This document shows positions 33,547-42,648 of a stretch of 64,000 nt of DNA, one piece after another. The translations under genes were made by a program, and so were the position numbers. The stretch's first letter is position 1. Each line of letters starts with the position of its first letter. The notes below the pieces were generated by a model that ran no database searches, had not been told where the DNA came from, and was given only the letters and a program-made list of their open reading frames with translations. Origin of the DNA: Planctomycetota bacterium (GTDB taxonomy: Bacteria; Planctomycetota; UBA11346); NCBI GenBank assembly GCA_014193115.1, contig BJHQ01000023.1, positions 1 through 64,000 on the forward strand, in the 5' to 3' direction.

Positions 33547-34578
33547 TCAGTCGCCCATCGCGGTCAGCCAGTCGTAGAGGTTCGCCATCACGTGGCTGGC
33601 GAGGTGCTCGGCCTGGCGATCGCACAGCCGGCGGCGGGCTTCGTCGAGGACCGTGCCGCTGGCCCGGTCGTCGAGGGCGAATCCCGCCAGTTTCCGGCCG
33701 TCCTTGGTGGTCAAGGTGGCGTCGAGATGGCCATCGACGCGGTGGTCGCCGTTGACCGCCCGCACGGCGGTGGTCGCGGTCAAGGTCATCACCAGGCGCG
33801 GCGCTGTGCCGGCATCGACCACCGCCAGGCCGGCCTGGGCCAGGCGTTCTCCGGCCGGGCCGACCAGGGCGGTCGCTTCGCCGCCCGCAGTGAGGGCGAT
33901 GGACACGGCGGCGGCCTCTTTGGCCAAGGCGGCGCGCACCTCGCCCAGGTCGAGCGGAGGCGCGGCGATGCTTCCGGCTGGCGCCGCCACCCGCAGGCGG
34001 CGGGCGGTCTCGGCGCGGTCCTCGCCGATCGGTGACGCCTTGCGGAAAAACGCGATGGCGGCGGCGAGCTTGCCCGCCGGCGGCCGCTGCTCGGCAAGGG
34101 CCAGCAATTGCAGATCGAGATCCGCCAGGCGCTGACGCAGGGCCAGGCTCCAGGCGGTGCGGTCGAGCACCACCAGCGCCGCGGTCTCCAGCGAGCCGGT
34201 CCACACTTGCACCGTCGAAACGCCGGGCAGTTCCTGCTGGTCGACCTTGGTCCGCACCTGGTTGCGCACCTCGCTGTCGAGCCGGCCGGACCTGGCGCCA
34301 CCTTGGACCAGGGATTCGCTCAGGCGGTCGTCCTGGGCCCGTTCGGCCTGGATGCTCACCGCGATCTGGCTGGCGAGATCCTCGCGCGCCTTGGCGATGG
34401 CGGCATCGCGCTGGTTGACGCCGTTGACCACGCCGACGCCGTGGATCAGTCCGACCGATTGCGGCGGCTGGTCGATCCAGGCCGGTCGGGCAGCGGCCGG
34501 GCCCGCGGGACTGCGATCATCGCCGCAGCCGGCGAGCAGGCAGAGAGCGACGCAGCAGGCGATCCGGTGCATGGCCAT
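33547..34578 (-). CDS. LPP20-like lipoprotein, longer paralogue
   Basis: A 343-residue lipoprotein. The lipobox LLAGC ends a short signal peptide (Cys about residue 18). The N-terminal mature half matches its neighbour in layout: PAWIDQPP, GLIHGVGVVNGVNQRDAAIAKAREDLASQIAVSI. The C-terminal half (about 200-340) is an extra alpha/beta domain ending DEARRRLCDRQAEHLASHVMANL. Two ATGs (34578 and 34572) are possible starts. It is divergent from the cyclase gene across about 140 bp. Function unknown. Confidence 0.75.
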   Translation of the reverse strand: MAMHRIACCVALCLLAGCGDDRSPAGPAAARPAWIDQPPQSVGLIHGVGVVNGVNQRDAAIAKAREDLASQIAVSIQAERAQDDRLSESLVQGGARSGRLDSEVRNQVRTKVDQQELPGVSTVQVWTGSLETAALVVLDRTAWSLALRQRLADLDLQLLALAEQRPPAGKLAAAIAFFRKASPIGEDRAETARRLRVAAPAGSIAAPPLDLGEVRAALAKEAAAVSIALTAGGEATALVGPAGERLAQAGLAVVDAGTAPRLVMTLTATTAVRAVNGDHRVDGHLDATLTTKDGRKLAGFALDDRASGTVLDEARRRLCDRQAEHLASHVMANLYDWLTAMGD

Positions 34579-34719
34579 GACCTACCCCGTCGCAGCACAA
34601 CGGGAAGGCCGGTGGTCTCCGGCCCAGGACATGACCGGTGCAGTGCACCCCAGGTCACCGGGCCACTCGGCGTCGCCCGCACTGTTGCCTGCCCGCCCTC
34701 CGCGGCTTCAATCCTGGCC

Positions 34720-36621
34720 ATGTTCGAGCTGGTGTTCCTGACAGGCCCTCGGGCGGGGATGGTGGTTCCGGTGACCCGGCCGCTGGTCGCCGGCCGCAGC
34801 CCGGACTGCTCGTTGGAGGTCCCGGACCCCAACGCCAGCCGCCAGCACTGCCGTTTCCTGTTCGACGGCGCGGTGCTGACCATGATGGACAACGGTTCGT
34901 CCAACGGCACCTGGGTGAACGAACAGCGCGTGCCCACCGCCCAGCTGCGCGCCGGCGATGTCGTGCGATTGGGCGAAACCCGGTTGCGGGTCCAGGCCCA
35001 CCAGTCGGGCGGCAAGCCGGCCCAGGCCGCCGATCCCGATCCCAACAACAGCTCGATCTTCACCTTCAAAGAGGCCGAAGCCGACCTCAGCAATTCGATG
35101 GTGATGTCGCTCAGCGACTCGCCCAAGGGCAACGCCCGCAATGCCGAGGCCCGCTTGGCGGCGATCATGAAGGTGTCGCGGGCGCTGGTCGACATCCGCC
35201 ATTTGGACATGGTGCTGGGCTCGATCATCGATCGGCTGTTCGAGATCTTCGCCCAGGCCGACCGCTGCTTCATCATGCTCGGCGATACGGTCGAAAAGCT
35301 CGAGCCCAAGGCGATCCGCACCCGCGGCCGGGGCGGCGGCGACAGCGGCGTGCCGGCGGTCTCGCGCACCATCTGCCGCAAGGCCCTGACCACGCGCAGC
35401 GCGGTGCTGTTCAACGAAGGCGCCGGCGACCAGGAGCTCGGCCTGTCGATCGTCTCGTTGCAGATCCGCAGCGCGATGACCTTGCCGCTGGTGGTCGACG
35501 ACCGGATCCAGGGCGTGGTCCAGATCGATACGCCGGATCCGCGCCGGGCCTTCACCGCCGACGACCTGGAAGTCGCGGTGGCCATCGGCCAGATGGCGGC
35601 GCTGGCGGTCAACAACGCCCGGATGCTCGCCGACGTCGAAGAGAAAACCAAGGTCCGCGACAATCTGCTGCGTTTCGTGCCCGGTCCGGTGGCCGACCAG
35701 GCGATGGCCGGCAAGGTCGATCTCGGTCTGGGCGGAAAGACCTATACGGGAACCATGCTGTTCTCGGATGTCGTCGGCTTCACCCGGCTGTCCGAATCGC
35801 TGCCTCCCGATGAGGTGGTGGCGATGATGAACGATTATTTCGAGCACGTCGTGCCCTGCATCCTGCAAGAAAACGGCTCGATCGACAAGTTCATCGGCGA
35901 TGCGATCTTCGCGTATTGGGGCTTCCCCATCGATCCGGGTGATTCGACCTTGCGGGCCTGCACCGCGGCGCTGGCGATGCAGCAGGTCCTGCACGGCTTC
36001 AACGCCAAGCGCTTCGACGCCGGCAGGGTCCGCCTCGGCCACGGCATCGGGCTGCACACCGGCCAGGTGGTGTGGGGCAACATCGGCACCCAGAACTCGC
36101 GCATCGACGCCACCGCCCTGGGCGATGCGGTGAACACCGCGTCGCGCATCGAACATGCCTCGCAGCCCGGTCAGGTGCTGATCTCGGATGCGACCTGGGC
36201 GGCCCTCGGTGGCCGGGGCTTCGGCTGGCGGATGCCGCCGATGCAGGCCAAGAACAAGACCGAGCCGCTGACCCTGTACAGCCTGCGCGGCCTCCAGCTG
36301 CTCGGCGATGAGATCTCGCTCCATGTGCCGCTGCGCTGCGCCGAGCATCCAGGCGTGTTGATCCGCCGGCTGGCCGACCGCAGCCTGGTGATCCTCCACC
36401 CGCCCGAGGCCGACCTGGCAGGCGCCGACCTGGTCCTGGCGGTGCCTGAACAGGAACCGATGAACCTGGGCCGATCCACGGTGAATCTCCGCCTGGCCGG
36501 ACAACCTGGCGATGGCCGGCTGGTGCGCAGCCAGATCACCCTTCCCGATCCAAGCCTCTCCGGCCTGCTGTCAGACACGCCTTCGGCCTGTCCGTTCGGC
36601 TGGGACCGCTTCACCCGCTGA
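34720..36621 (+). CDS. FHA-GAF-class III adenylate/guanylate cyclase
   Basis: A 633-residue signalling protein. An FHA domain occupies residues 1-95 (GRSPDCSLEV, SRQHCRF, NGSSNGTWVN), so it should bind a phosphothreonine partner. A GAF domain follows at about 145-310. The cyclase domain (about 340-510) has the metal Asp in LFSDVVGFTRLSE, the second Asp and a Lys in IDKFIGDAIFAYWG, and the transition-state Asn and Arg in AVNTASRIE, so it looks active and the Lys suggests ATP as substrate. The last 100 residues may be a PilZ-like domain. The ATG at 34720 gives the FHA start; upstream open codons are antisense to the lipoprotein. Ser/Thr kinases in this window could supply the FHA ligand. Confidence 0.85.
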   Translation: MFELVFLTGPRAGMVVPVTRPLVAGRSPDCSLEVPDPNASRQHCRFLFDGAVLTMMDNGSSNGTWVNEQRVPTAQLRAGDVVRLGETRLRVQAHQSGGKPAQAADPDPNNSSIFTFKEAEADLSNSMVMSLSDSPKGNARNAEARLAAIMKVSRALVDIRHLDMVLGSIIDRLFEIFAQADRCFIMLGDTVEKLEPKAIRTRGRGGGDSGVPAVSRTICRKALTTRSAVLFNEGAGDQELGLSIVSLQIRSAMTLPLVVDDRIQGVVQIDTPDPRRAFTADDLEVAVAIGQMAALAVNNARMLADVEEKTKVRDNLLRFVPGPVADQAMAGKVDLGLGGKTYTGTMLFSDVVGFTRLSESLPPDEVVAMMNDYFEHVVPCILQENGSIDKFIGDAIFAYWGFPIDPGDSTLRACTAALAMQQVLHGFNAKRFDAGRVRLGHGIGLHTGQVVWGNIGTQNSRIDATALGDAVNTASRIEHASQPGQVLISDATWAALGGRGFGWRMPPMQAKNKTEPLTLYSLRGLQLLGDEISLHVPLRCAEHPGVLIRRLADRSLVILHPPEADLAGADLVLAVPEQEPMNLGRSTVNLRLAGQPGDGRLVRSQITLPDPSLSGLLSDTPSACPFGWDRFTR

Positions 36622-36636
36622 GCGGGCTGGTCCGCC

Positions 36637-37506
36637 ATGCCCGATCCGACGCCTGCCAGCGCCAATCCCGCCGACCGCGCCATGCCGGCGGACCGCAGCG
36701 CCTGGCTGGCCGAGGTCCGCCGGGCGATGGCCGCTGGTGAATCGGTGGCCGCGGCCGCCGGGCTCGATCCCGAGGACGAGGACCACGCCTGGTCCCAGTG
36801 CGTCGAGGACGAGGTGGTCCGCGCCGCCCGCTGCGCCCGCGGTATCGACGAGCCCCTAGCCGATCCCGATGCGACCATGGACGAGGTCACCGACCTCACC
36901 GTCGCCCTGCGCCGCGCCGCGCCTGGTGATCCGGAAGACCATCATGTCAACGAGGTCCAGCACGCCTTGCTGTATTACGTCGGCGCCCATCTGCACGCCA
37001 GCCTGATGGCGCCAGAGGCCGCGGCCAAGGTGGTGCACGATTGCTGGGATGCCGCCCTGCCTGCCGGCGAAGGCGATGCCGACCAGCCGTGGCCGGCCCG
37101 GCGTCCGGCACCCGATGGCGGAGAAGCCTGGTTCGCTGAGCTCAAACAGGTCTGGACCCAGGCGCGCCAGCCACCGCCACTGCGCACCAGCGAAGGCCGG
37201 CCGTGGTTGGCCCGGGGCGGCGACCTGCGTGAGGCCGCCCTGGCCCTGGCCCTGCACCAGCGCGGCTGCCAGGCCGCCCAGGCCGAGATCGCCGACCTCG
37301 CGGCGATGCTTCGCCGCATGGCTGACGAAATGGCCCACGAAGGCCCCGAGATCGCCCAGCTCGCCAAGCACCCGGCCTTGGCCTTTTCCCTGTATTATCT
37401 GTGGACCCACGTGTTCATCGGCCATGCCGACGAAGAGCAGGCGATGCAGGTGGTCGCGGTCTGCGCGGAGCGCATGGCAGAATTCGCGCCGCTGAAACGG
37501 CGCTGA
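36637..37506 (+). CDS. hypothetical protein downstream of the cyclase
   Basis: A 289-residue soluble protein, mostly helical, rich in Ala and Asp/Glu, with no signal peptide or membrane segment. A central GDPEDHHVNEVQHALLYYVGAH and the C-terminal HPALAFSLYYLWTHVFIGHADEEQAM are the most distinctive parts; the repeated His/Asp/Glu could bind metal, but this is a guess. It begins 15 bp after the cyclase stop and is surely in the same operon, so it may act with the cyclase. An ATG at codon 16 is an alternative start. I recognise no family. Confidence 0.6.
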   Translation: MPDPTPASANPADRAMPADRSAWLAEVRRAMAAGESVAAAAGLDPEDEDHAWSQCVEDEVVRAARCARGIDEPLADPDATMDEVTDLTVALRRAAPGDPEDHHVNEVQHALLYYVGAHLHASLMAPEAAAKVVHDCWDAALPAGEGDADQPWPARRPAPDGGEAWFAELKQVWTQARQPPPLRTSEGRPWLARGGDLREAALALALHQRGCQAAQAEIADLAAMLRRMADEMAHEGPEIAQLAKHPALAFSLYYLWTHVFIGHADEEQAMQVVAVCAERMAEFAPLKRR

Positions 37507-37847
37507 GGCGACCCCGCGTCGGCGGCTCGCCGCGGGTGACAAACCAGCGGAACTGCCAAGGCGGTGGGATCCCGGCAGCAAGATCCCGATGAGAAACCAG
37601 GGGAAAACCCGACTGGCTGGACGACGTTCGACGGCCAGCCGGTTGTGGCCGGAACTTCCCCGCGCCTTCCACCGTTTGGCGCTACGCACCGAGCAAGGCG
37701 GTGCCCGGCTGAGCCAGCCCGGGGTTCATGGATCCTTCGCCCATTTTGGTCACCGACCTTCATCAACGGCCCACCATCAGCCTGGTAAACCTGTGGCACC
37801 TGCCAACGGTTGAAGCACCGCGATCGTCGCTGATCGGAAGGGAATCC
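37507..37847. other. intergenic region with possible decayed R4 element
   Basis: No gene seen. Around 37549-37745 the text GGAACTGCCAAGGCGG, then GGCTGGACGACG, then CTTCCACCGTTTGGCGC follows the order of the R4 repeat blocks, so it may be a worn copy. The kinase promoter should lie near the right end. Confidence 0.35.
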
Positions 37848-39401
37848 ATGCTATCCAAGCACGAGTCGCCCACGGTGCCCAACCTGCCGATCATCGGCGA
37901 GCCTTCACCGACCGGGGTCGTCGGCCGGCTTGGCGCCGACGGCATCAGCGGACTGCTGAGCAGCTGTTATGCCTTGCACTTGGACGCGACCCTGCGCGTC
38001 GCCATGCCCGGCGATGAGCCTGCCCAGATCGAGCTGGCCGGAGGCACGGTGATGTCGGCGCGGTGGCAGGAACGGGCCGGCATCGAGGTCCTCGCGTCGT
38101 GCTCGCGCCAGGCCCTTGGCGGATTCGGCTTGTCCCCCCGGGCCTACGCCGTGACCAACGAACTGTGCCTGCTGACGCCGGCGCTGCTGGCCGAGGTCAA
38201 GTCCGCCCTGGCCCTCGGCGTCGGGGCCGGCGGGACCCGCAAGCTGGCCCGGGACGCGTTGGGCCTGCCCATCCCCGCCGCGGGCACCACGGTTCAGGAT
38301 CTGGTCGCCGAGGCCCGGCTCACCACCCGGGTGCGTTCGGACAATGCGAACAAGGCCACCTGGAACGCCTCCGGGGAATTCCCCCCGGATTTCATCTCGG
38401 CGCTGGTGCCCGACGAGTTCCGCAGCGACGAGCCCGAAGAAGGTCAGCCGGCGCCGTCCGAGCCCGACTGGGTGGAGCCCACCATCGGCTACATGCTCGG
38501 GAAGTGCTATCTGTCGGCCGAACTCGGGCGCGGTGCCACCGCCATCGTCTATCGCGCCATGCACCTGTCGCTGAAGGTCGATGTCGCGGTCAAGGTGTTC
38601 CGTCCGGCCGAGGGCCGGGAAAGCCTGCTGTCGCGTCGCGAGGCACCGATCCTCGCCCGGCTCAGCCACCCCAACATCCTGCGCGTGCTCGACTGCAACG
38701 ACGAGCTGCCCTATGCCCACCTGGTGATGGAATACGTCGAGGGCATGACCCTGCGCGAGCTGATCAACAACAGCGGCCGGCTGGCTCCGCCCAAGGCGAT
38801 CGACTATTGCCTGCAAGCCGCCCGCGGCCTCGATTGCGCCGCCCGCAGCGGGGTCGTGCACTGCGACGTCAAGCCGGCGAACTTCCTGGTGAACCGTGAT
38901 AACCAGCTGAAAATCAGCGATTTCGGGGTGGCCCGGGTGGGCATGGACGACCAGGTCAACCGCGGCCGGGCGGTGGTCGGCACTCCGGCCTACATCGCCC
39001 CCGAGGTCGTGACCCACGGCATTGAACGAGCCAGCGCGGCCAGCGACCTGTACTCGCTGGGCGCCACGCTGTTCCACTGCCTGGCCGGCCGGCCTCCGTT
39101 CACCGCCGAGGACCCGATCCAGCAGATGGCTGAGCACGTGCGCGCGCCGGCCCCGCCCCTGCGCCTGTTCGCCCCCGAAGCCGGTGACGCGCTGGGCGCC
39201 ATCGTCGCCCGCCTGCTCGACAAGGATTCGACCCAGCGCGGCGACTATGCCCAGCTGATCGAGGACCTCGAAGGCCTCGACCTGGAATCATCCGACCAGC
39301 CGCGCACCGGTCCGATCTTCGCCACTCTCACCACCGCCTGGCGTCGCGTGCGCAATGCGGTGGACGGTCTGCTGTCGCGCGGCGGAGACGCCCAGCGTTG
39401 A
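37848..39401 (+). CDS. DUF4388-type domain plus serine/threonine protein kinase
   Basis: A 517-residue cytoplasmic kinase. Residues about 20-115 resemble a DUF4388/PATAN-type domain (GRLGADGISGLLSSCY, IELAGGTVMSARW). The kinase domain spans about 225-480: Gly loop GRGATAIVYRA, catalytic Lys VAVKVF, catalytic loop HCDVKPANFL (HCD in place of HRD), DFG in ISDFGVARVG, then GTPAYIAPE and DLYSLGATLFHC. There is no membrane segment or extracellular sensor. The ATG at 37848 has an AAGGGA ribosome site. The Arg of HRD is Cys, a feature of kinases that do not need activation-loop phosphorylation. Its substrates are unknown. Confidence 0.9.
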   Translation: MLSKHESPTVPNLPIIGEPSPTGVVGRLGADGISGLLSSCYALHLDATLRVAMPGDEPAQIELAGGTVMSARWQERAGIEVLASCSRQALGGFGLSPRAYAVTNELCLLTPALLAEVKSALALGVGAGGTRKLARDALGLPIPAAGTTVQDLVAEARLTTRVRSDNANKATWNASGEFPPDFISALVPDEFRSDEPEEGQPAPSEPDWVEPTIGYMLGKCYLSAELGRGATAIVYRAMHLSLKVDVAVKVFRPAEGRESLLSRREAPILARLSHPNILRVLDCNDELPYAHLVMEYVEGMTLRELINNSGRLAPPKAIDYCLQAARGLDCAARSGVVHCDVKPANFLVNRDNQLKISDFGVARVGMDDQVNRGRAVVGTPAYIAPEVVTHGIERASAASDLYSLGATLFHCLAGRPPFTAEDPIQQMAEHVRAPAPPLRLFAPEAGDALGAIVARLLDKDSTQRGDYAQLIEDLEGLDLESSDQPRTGPIFATLTTAWRRVRNAVDGLLSRGGDAQR

Positions 39402-39476
39402 GCCAGCCCAGTGCTGAGCTAGCCCGGCGCTGAGCTAGTCCGGCGCTGAACTAGTCCAGCGCTGAGCCAGCCCAGC
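39397..39476. repeat. 16-bp tandem repeat, five units
   Basis: Five imperfect units of type GCTGAGCTAGTCCGGC run head to tail from the last codons of the kinase gene. They are direct repeats without spacers. They supply the kinase stop codon (TGA) and lie between it and the convergent VOC gene. No function is evident. Confidence 0.85.
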
Positions 39477-39503
39477 CCGGCGCGGGCTCGAACGTCGCGC
39501 GGT

Positions 39504-39914
39504 TCACCAATCCACTTCGACCACGCCGCCGACCAGCTGGGCGCTGTCCCGGGTGTATTGGTGGATTTCGAAGCGATTGCCGTCGGGATCGCGCAGCCAG
39601 GTCTGCCAGGACTGGTCGCAGCCCAGCTTTTTGGCGGTGCAGGCCATTCCTTTGCTCTCCGCCTGAGCGATGAAGGCGTCGATGTCGTCGACTTCCAGAC
39701 AGAAATGGGTGATGCCGGTATTGGCGACCGCGACCCCGGGGACCTCGAACGCTTCGATGAACGTGTGTTCGCTGACACGGAAATACGCCCCGATCAGCCG
39801 CCCCTGTTTCATGAAGGTGAAATGCACCGGCAGACCGATCTTGCCCTGATAGAAGTCTATCGTCCTGGCGATGTCGTGAACGTTCAGGCAGACGTGGGCG
39901 AGATGTTTGAACAT
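39504..39914 (-). CDS. VOC-family protein (glyoxalase/dioxygenase-like)
   Basis: A 136-residue single-module vicinal oxygen chelate protein. Both beta-alpha-beta-beta-beta repeats are visible: FKHLAHVCLNVHDIARTIDFYQ with the first metal His (residue 7), ITHFCLEVDDIDAF with the second metal His, and the C-terminal DPDGNRFEIHQYT with the metal Glu. Members include lactoylglutathione lyases and extradiol dioxygenases; the length and FYQGKIGL fit the glyoxalase I side, but the substrate is not certain. No partner gene is adjacent. Confidence 0.85.
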   Translation of the reverse strand: MFKHLAHVCLNVHDIARTIDFYQGKIGLPVHFTFMKQGRLIGAYFRVSEHTFIEAFEVPGVAVANTGITHFCLEVDDIDAFIAQAESKGMACTAKKLGCDQSWQTWLRDPDGNRFEIHQYTRDSAQLVGGVVEVDW

Positions 39915-40002
39915 GGCGGTGTTCCTGGGTGGGGTGCTGGCCTGCGTCGTCCAACCTCAAACAAATCGATGACCCGCCAAGGAAACACCCAGCGCAAGAT
40001 CT

Positions 40003-40089
40003 CGGAGGCGGAGGGATTCGAACCCCCGAGACCCTTGCGGGCCTGGCGGTTTTCAAAACCGCTGCAATCGACCACTCTGCCACGCCTCC
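40003..40089 (-). tRNA. tRNA-Ser (TGA anticodon)
   Basis: A class II tRNA on the minus strand. The acceptor stem GGAGGCG / CGCCTCC pairs fully, the discriminator is G as in serine tRNAs, the anticodon arm is CGGTTTTGAAAACCG with anticodon TGA, a long variable arm follows, and the T-loop GGTTCGAATCC is standard. CCA is not encoded. Confidence 0.95.
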
Positions 40090-40166
40090 AGGCGCGCGGC
40101 GTTGAAGATAATGGCCAAGGGAATCAGGCCAAGCCGAAGGTTCCGGCGACCCCCGGCCCAGCCGCT

Positions 40167-40883
40167 TCAAGGCGCGGCAGGCTCGGTCAGTTCGAAGAAC
40201 CGGCTTTCCAGATCACGGTCGCCGGTCACCTCGGCCACCGTGCCGGAGGTCAACAACTTGCCGCGGTCGATGACCGAGATCCGGTCGCAGACCTCTTCGA
40301 CCATGGCCAGGGTATGGGTGCTCATCAGCACCGCGCCGCCGCCGTCGGCGACTTCCCGCAGCCAGTCGAGGACGATGCGGATGTGCTTGGGATCGAGGCC
40401 GACCAAGGGCTCGTCGACGATCAGCAGACGCGGCGCGTGGAGCATCGCCGCCGCCAGCACCACCCGCTGGCGCATGCCGTGGGAATAGCCGTCGGCGAGC
40501 TGGTCGAGGAACCCATCGAGGTGGAACCGCTCCCGCGCCTCGCCCAGCCGACGGTCGAAGGTGGCGCGGTCGAGTCCGTAGATCCGCCCGGTGAAATCCA
40601 GGAATTCCCGACCGGTCAGGCGTTCGTACAGGTACGGTTCGTCGGGCACATAGGCGAGCACCGCCCGGGCCGCGACGCCATCGGTCACCACGTCATGGCC
40701 ATCGACCAGGATCCGGCCAGCGTCTGGACGCAGCAATCCACAGGTCATGCGGATGGTAGTGGTCTTGCCGGCACCATTCGGCCCGAGCACGGCATGCACC
40801 GAGCCGGCACCGATGTCCAGGCTGATCCCATCGACCGCGGTCAAGGTGCCGAATCGCTTGGTCACGCCCTGGATGCTGAGCAT
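40167..40883 (-). CDS. ABC transporter ATP-binding protein
   Basis: A 238-residue ABC ATPase. Walker A is GPNGAGKTT (residues about 34-42), the Q-loop region is YVPDEPYLYERLTG (Pro-Asp in place of Gln, as in several drug/ABC-2 type ATPases), the signature is YSHGMRQR and Walker B is LLIVDEPLVGLD, with the switch His in STHTL. The order and DEPYLYERLTGREFL text are typical of ABC-2 exporters. No permease gene is next to it; the neighbour upstream is a zinc-ribbon membrane protein. It may pair with a permease elsewhere. Confidence 0.9.
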   Translation of the reverse strand: MLSIQGVTKRFGTLTAVDGISLDIGAGSVHAVLGPNGAGKTTTIRMTCGLLRPDAGRILVDGHDVVTDGVAARAVLAYVPDEPYLYERLTGREFLDFTGRIYGLDRATFDRRLGEARERFHLDGFLDQLADGYSHGMRQRVVLAAAMLHAPRLLIVDEPLVGLDPKHIRIVLDWLREVADGGGAVLMSTHTLAMVEEVCDRISVIDRGKLLTSGTVAEVTGDRDLESRFFELTEPAAP

Positions 40884-40922
40884 GCCCGGGTGTAGCGGCC
40901 GGACCGGGCGTGGCGAGCCCCA

Positions 40923-42467
40923 CTATTTCTCCTGGTGCCCCTGATCCGGCGGCGATTTCTCCAACCAGACCACCGCCCAGGCATCGCGCTCGTCGAAACC
41001 CTCCGGCAGGTTGCTGGCGAGCCTGGCTGCGGTGATCGCTGCCGCCATTTTTTCAGCAGTCTGGCGCCGTTCCGCCTGGTCGTCGGAAAGACGTACGACC
41101 AGCACCAGGGCGCTGCCGTCGCGGTCCTTCAGGTCGCGGTCCCGGCCATTGCCGATGAACAGCTCCTGGGCTCCGGCCGCGGTCAGGTCCTGGACCAGCC
41201 GGGCGGCCACGTCGGGTTCCAGCCCGGCGATGGGCTTGCCCTGGGCCAGCCAGTCAGCCGCGGTGATGCGCTTCGTGCCCATGATGTCTTCGGCGTATTC
41301 CGCAGTCCATTTTGAGCTGTGCAGGTTGTCCCAGTTGCAGTGGGCGTTGGCCACCAGGCAGAGGATGATCTGGACTACACAGGCGCCGCCGAGACCGGCG
41401 AGCATCCGCCGCGCGACCACCGGATCGAACTCGAAGCGCAGGCAGACCAGGAATCCCACCGACGCCGCCAGATCGACCAGCAGGGCGGCGGAGTACCACC
41501 ATCCGCCGTCGAAATCGCTGACCGCCACCGCCGATTTCACGTCGCGCAGGATCGCGCCCACCAACAGCACCGCCACGCCGCGCTCGGCCCACGAGAATCC
41601 GAGCAGCATCAGCGCGGCCAAGGCGACGATCGCCCATTGGAACAGCAGGACCAGGAATGCGCCGGGAATCCACGGCAGAATCAGCACCATCGGCAATTCG
41701 ATGGCGAGAATGCCAAGGGCGGCGAGCTGGGTGCCGGTCCAGCGTTGGACCGAGGTCACGGGCAGGTCGCTGGCTGGCCCGGCGCCCCGCGCTGGCGTGG
41801 TCTGGGAGGACATCAGCCGGGTGGTGGCGTGACCATCGACCTTCGGCGCCGGGGGCAGCGCAAATGCTCCGGTCGCAGGTGTTCCTGGCGGAGACCTGAC
41901 CGGCGGAACGGCGGCGATGACCAGCTCGGGGAGCGCCACTGGCTTGACCAGACGATCGGTCTGGCGGCGGATCGACGTGACCGGCTCGCTGGCAGAGGCC
42001 TGGGCGTCATCGGGCAGCGGTGTGACCGGCCTGGCCAGCGGCGGCGGCGTCTCGGGCGAGGTCACCATCCGGGTCTCCACCCGGGCCGGGCTGGCGCCGG
42101 GCTCGCTCCGCGCCAACCGCGCCGTCTGCGAACGGGTGATCTTGGCGGTTCCCTGGCGTGTGGCTTCGATCGTCGTCTGGCGGGTGAATGTCGCCGTTCC
42201 CGGGCGTGGAGCTTCGGTCGATGCCGGGCGCTGGATCCGGCCGGTCGGCCGGGATTGCGCAGCCGGCGTACCCGGACGGGTCAGAGGCACCGCCTCGGAA
42301 GTCGTTTGCAATCGGTCCAGCAGGTCCGCGGGAGGCGTGGTCAGCCGGGGGGCCGGGTTGGTGAAACGCCGGGATCCGCCTTCGCGGGTCCACCGATCAT
42401 GACCGCAGACCGGGCAACGATCCAGCTCATCCTCGAACCGCTGCGAGCACTGGGCGCATTGCTTCAT
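40923..42467 (-). CDS. zinc-ribbon protein with membrane domain, unknown
   Basis: A 514-residue protein starting at ATG 42467. The N terminus is a zinc ribbon with two CxxC pairs (CAQC and CPVC, residues 3-21). A disordered Pro/Thr/Arg linker runs to about residue 235. Four to five hydrophobic segments follow at about 245-385, then a soluble C-terminal domain of about 130 residues (RITAADWLAQGKPIAG, SALVLVVRLSDDQAERR). I do not recognise the family. It ends 39 bp before the ABC ATPase on the same strand, so the two may be co-transcribed, and the membrane part could be an unusual partner; this is inference only. Confidence 0.7.
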   Translation of the reverse strand: MKQCAQCSQRFEDELDRCPVCGHDRWTREGGSRRFTNPAPRLTTPPADLLDRLQTTSEAVPLTRPGTPAAQSRPTGRIQRPASTEAPRPGTATFTRQTTIEATRQGTAKITRSQTARLARSEPGASPARVETRMVTSPETPPPLARPVTPLPDDAQASASEPVTSIRRQTDRLVKPVALPELVIAAVPPVRSPPGTPATGAFALPPAPKVDGHATTRLMSSQTTPARGAGPASDLPVTSVQRWTGTQLAALGILAIELPMVLILPWIPGAFLVLLFQWAIVALAALMLLGFSWAERGVAVLLVGAILRDVKSAVAVSDFDGGWWYSAALLVDLAASVGFLVCLRFEFDPVVARRMLAGLGGACVVQIILCLVANAHCNWDNLHSSKWTAEYAEDIMGTKRITAADWLAQGKPIAGLEPDVAARLVQDLTAAGAQELFIGNGRDRDLKDRDGSALVLVVRLSDDQAERRQTAEKMAAAITAARLASNLPEGFDERDAWAVVWLEKSPPDQGHQEK

Positions 42468-42648
42468 GGCGATCACGTCCTGTGGCGCTGAAACTGTCGG
42501 GCCGCCGGGATTGGCAACGGCGCGTCAGGTCTGATACCGGCACGTGTCCAGGACGGCTGGGCTACATCGCCCAGCGCTGCTTGCGCCGAGACCCAGCTTG
42601 CGGTCAGGACCAGCTTGCGCACCGGGCTCTCGCCCCAGGGTTCCGGCC

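Noticed and set aside
34708..36504. 598-codon minus-strand frame opposite the FHA-GAF-cyclase
   Set aside because: It is the complement of a well-supported gene with clear motifs; the His/Arg/Gln-rich product is a codon-bias shadow.
39397..39476. 16-bp tandem repeat considered as a CRISPR array or origin iterons
   Set aside because: There are no spacers, no AT-rich unwinding region, and no dnaA or rep gene nearby.
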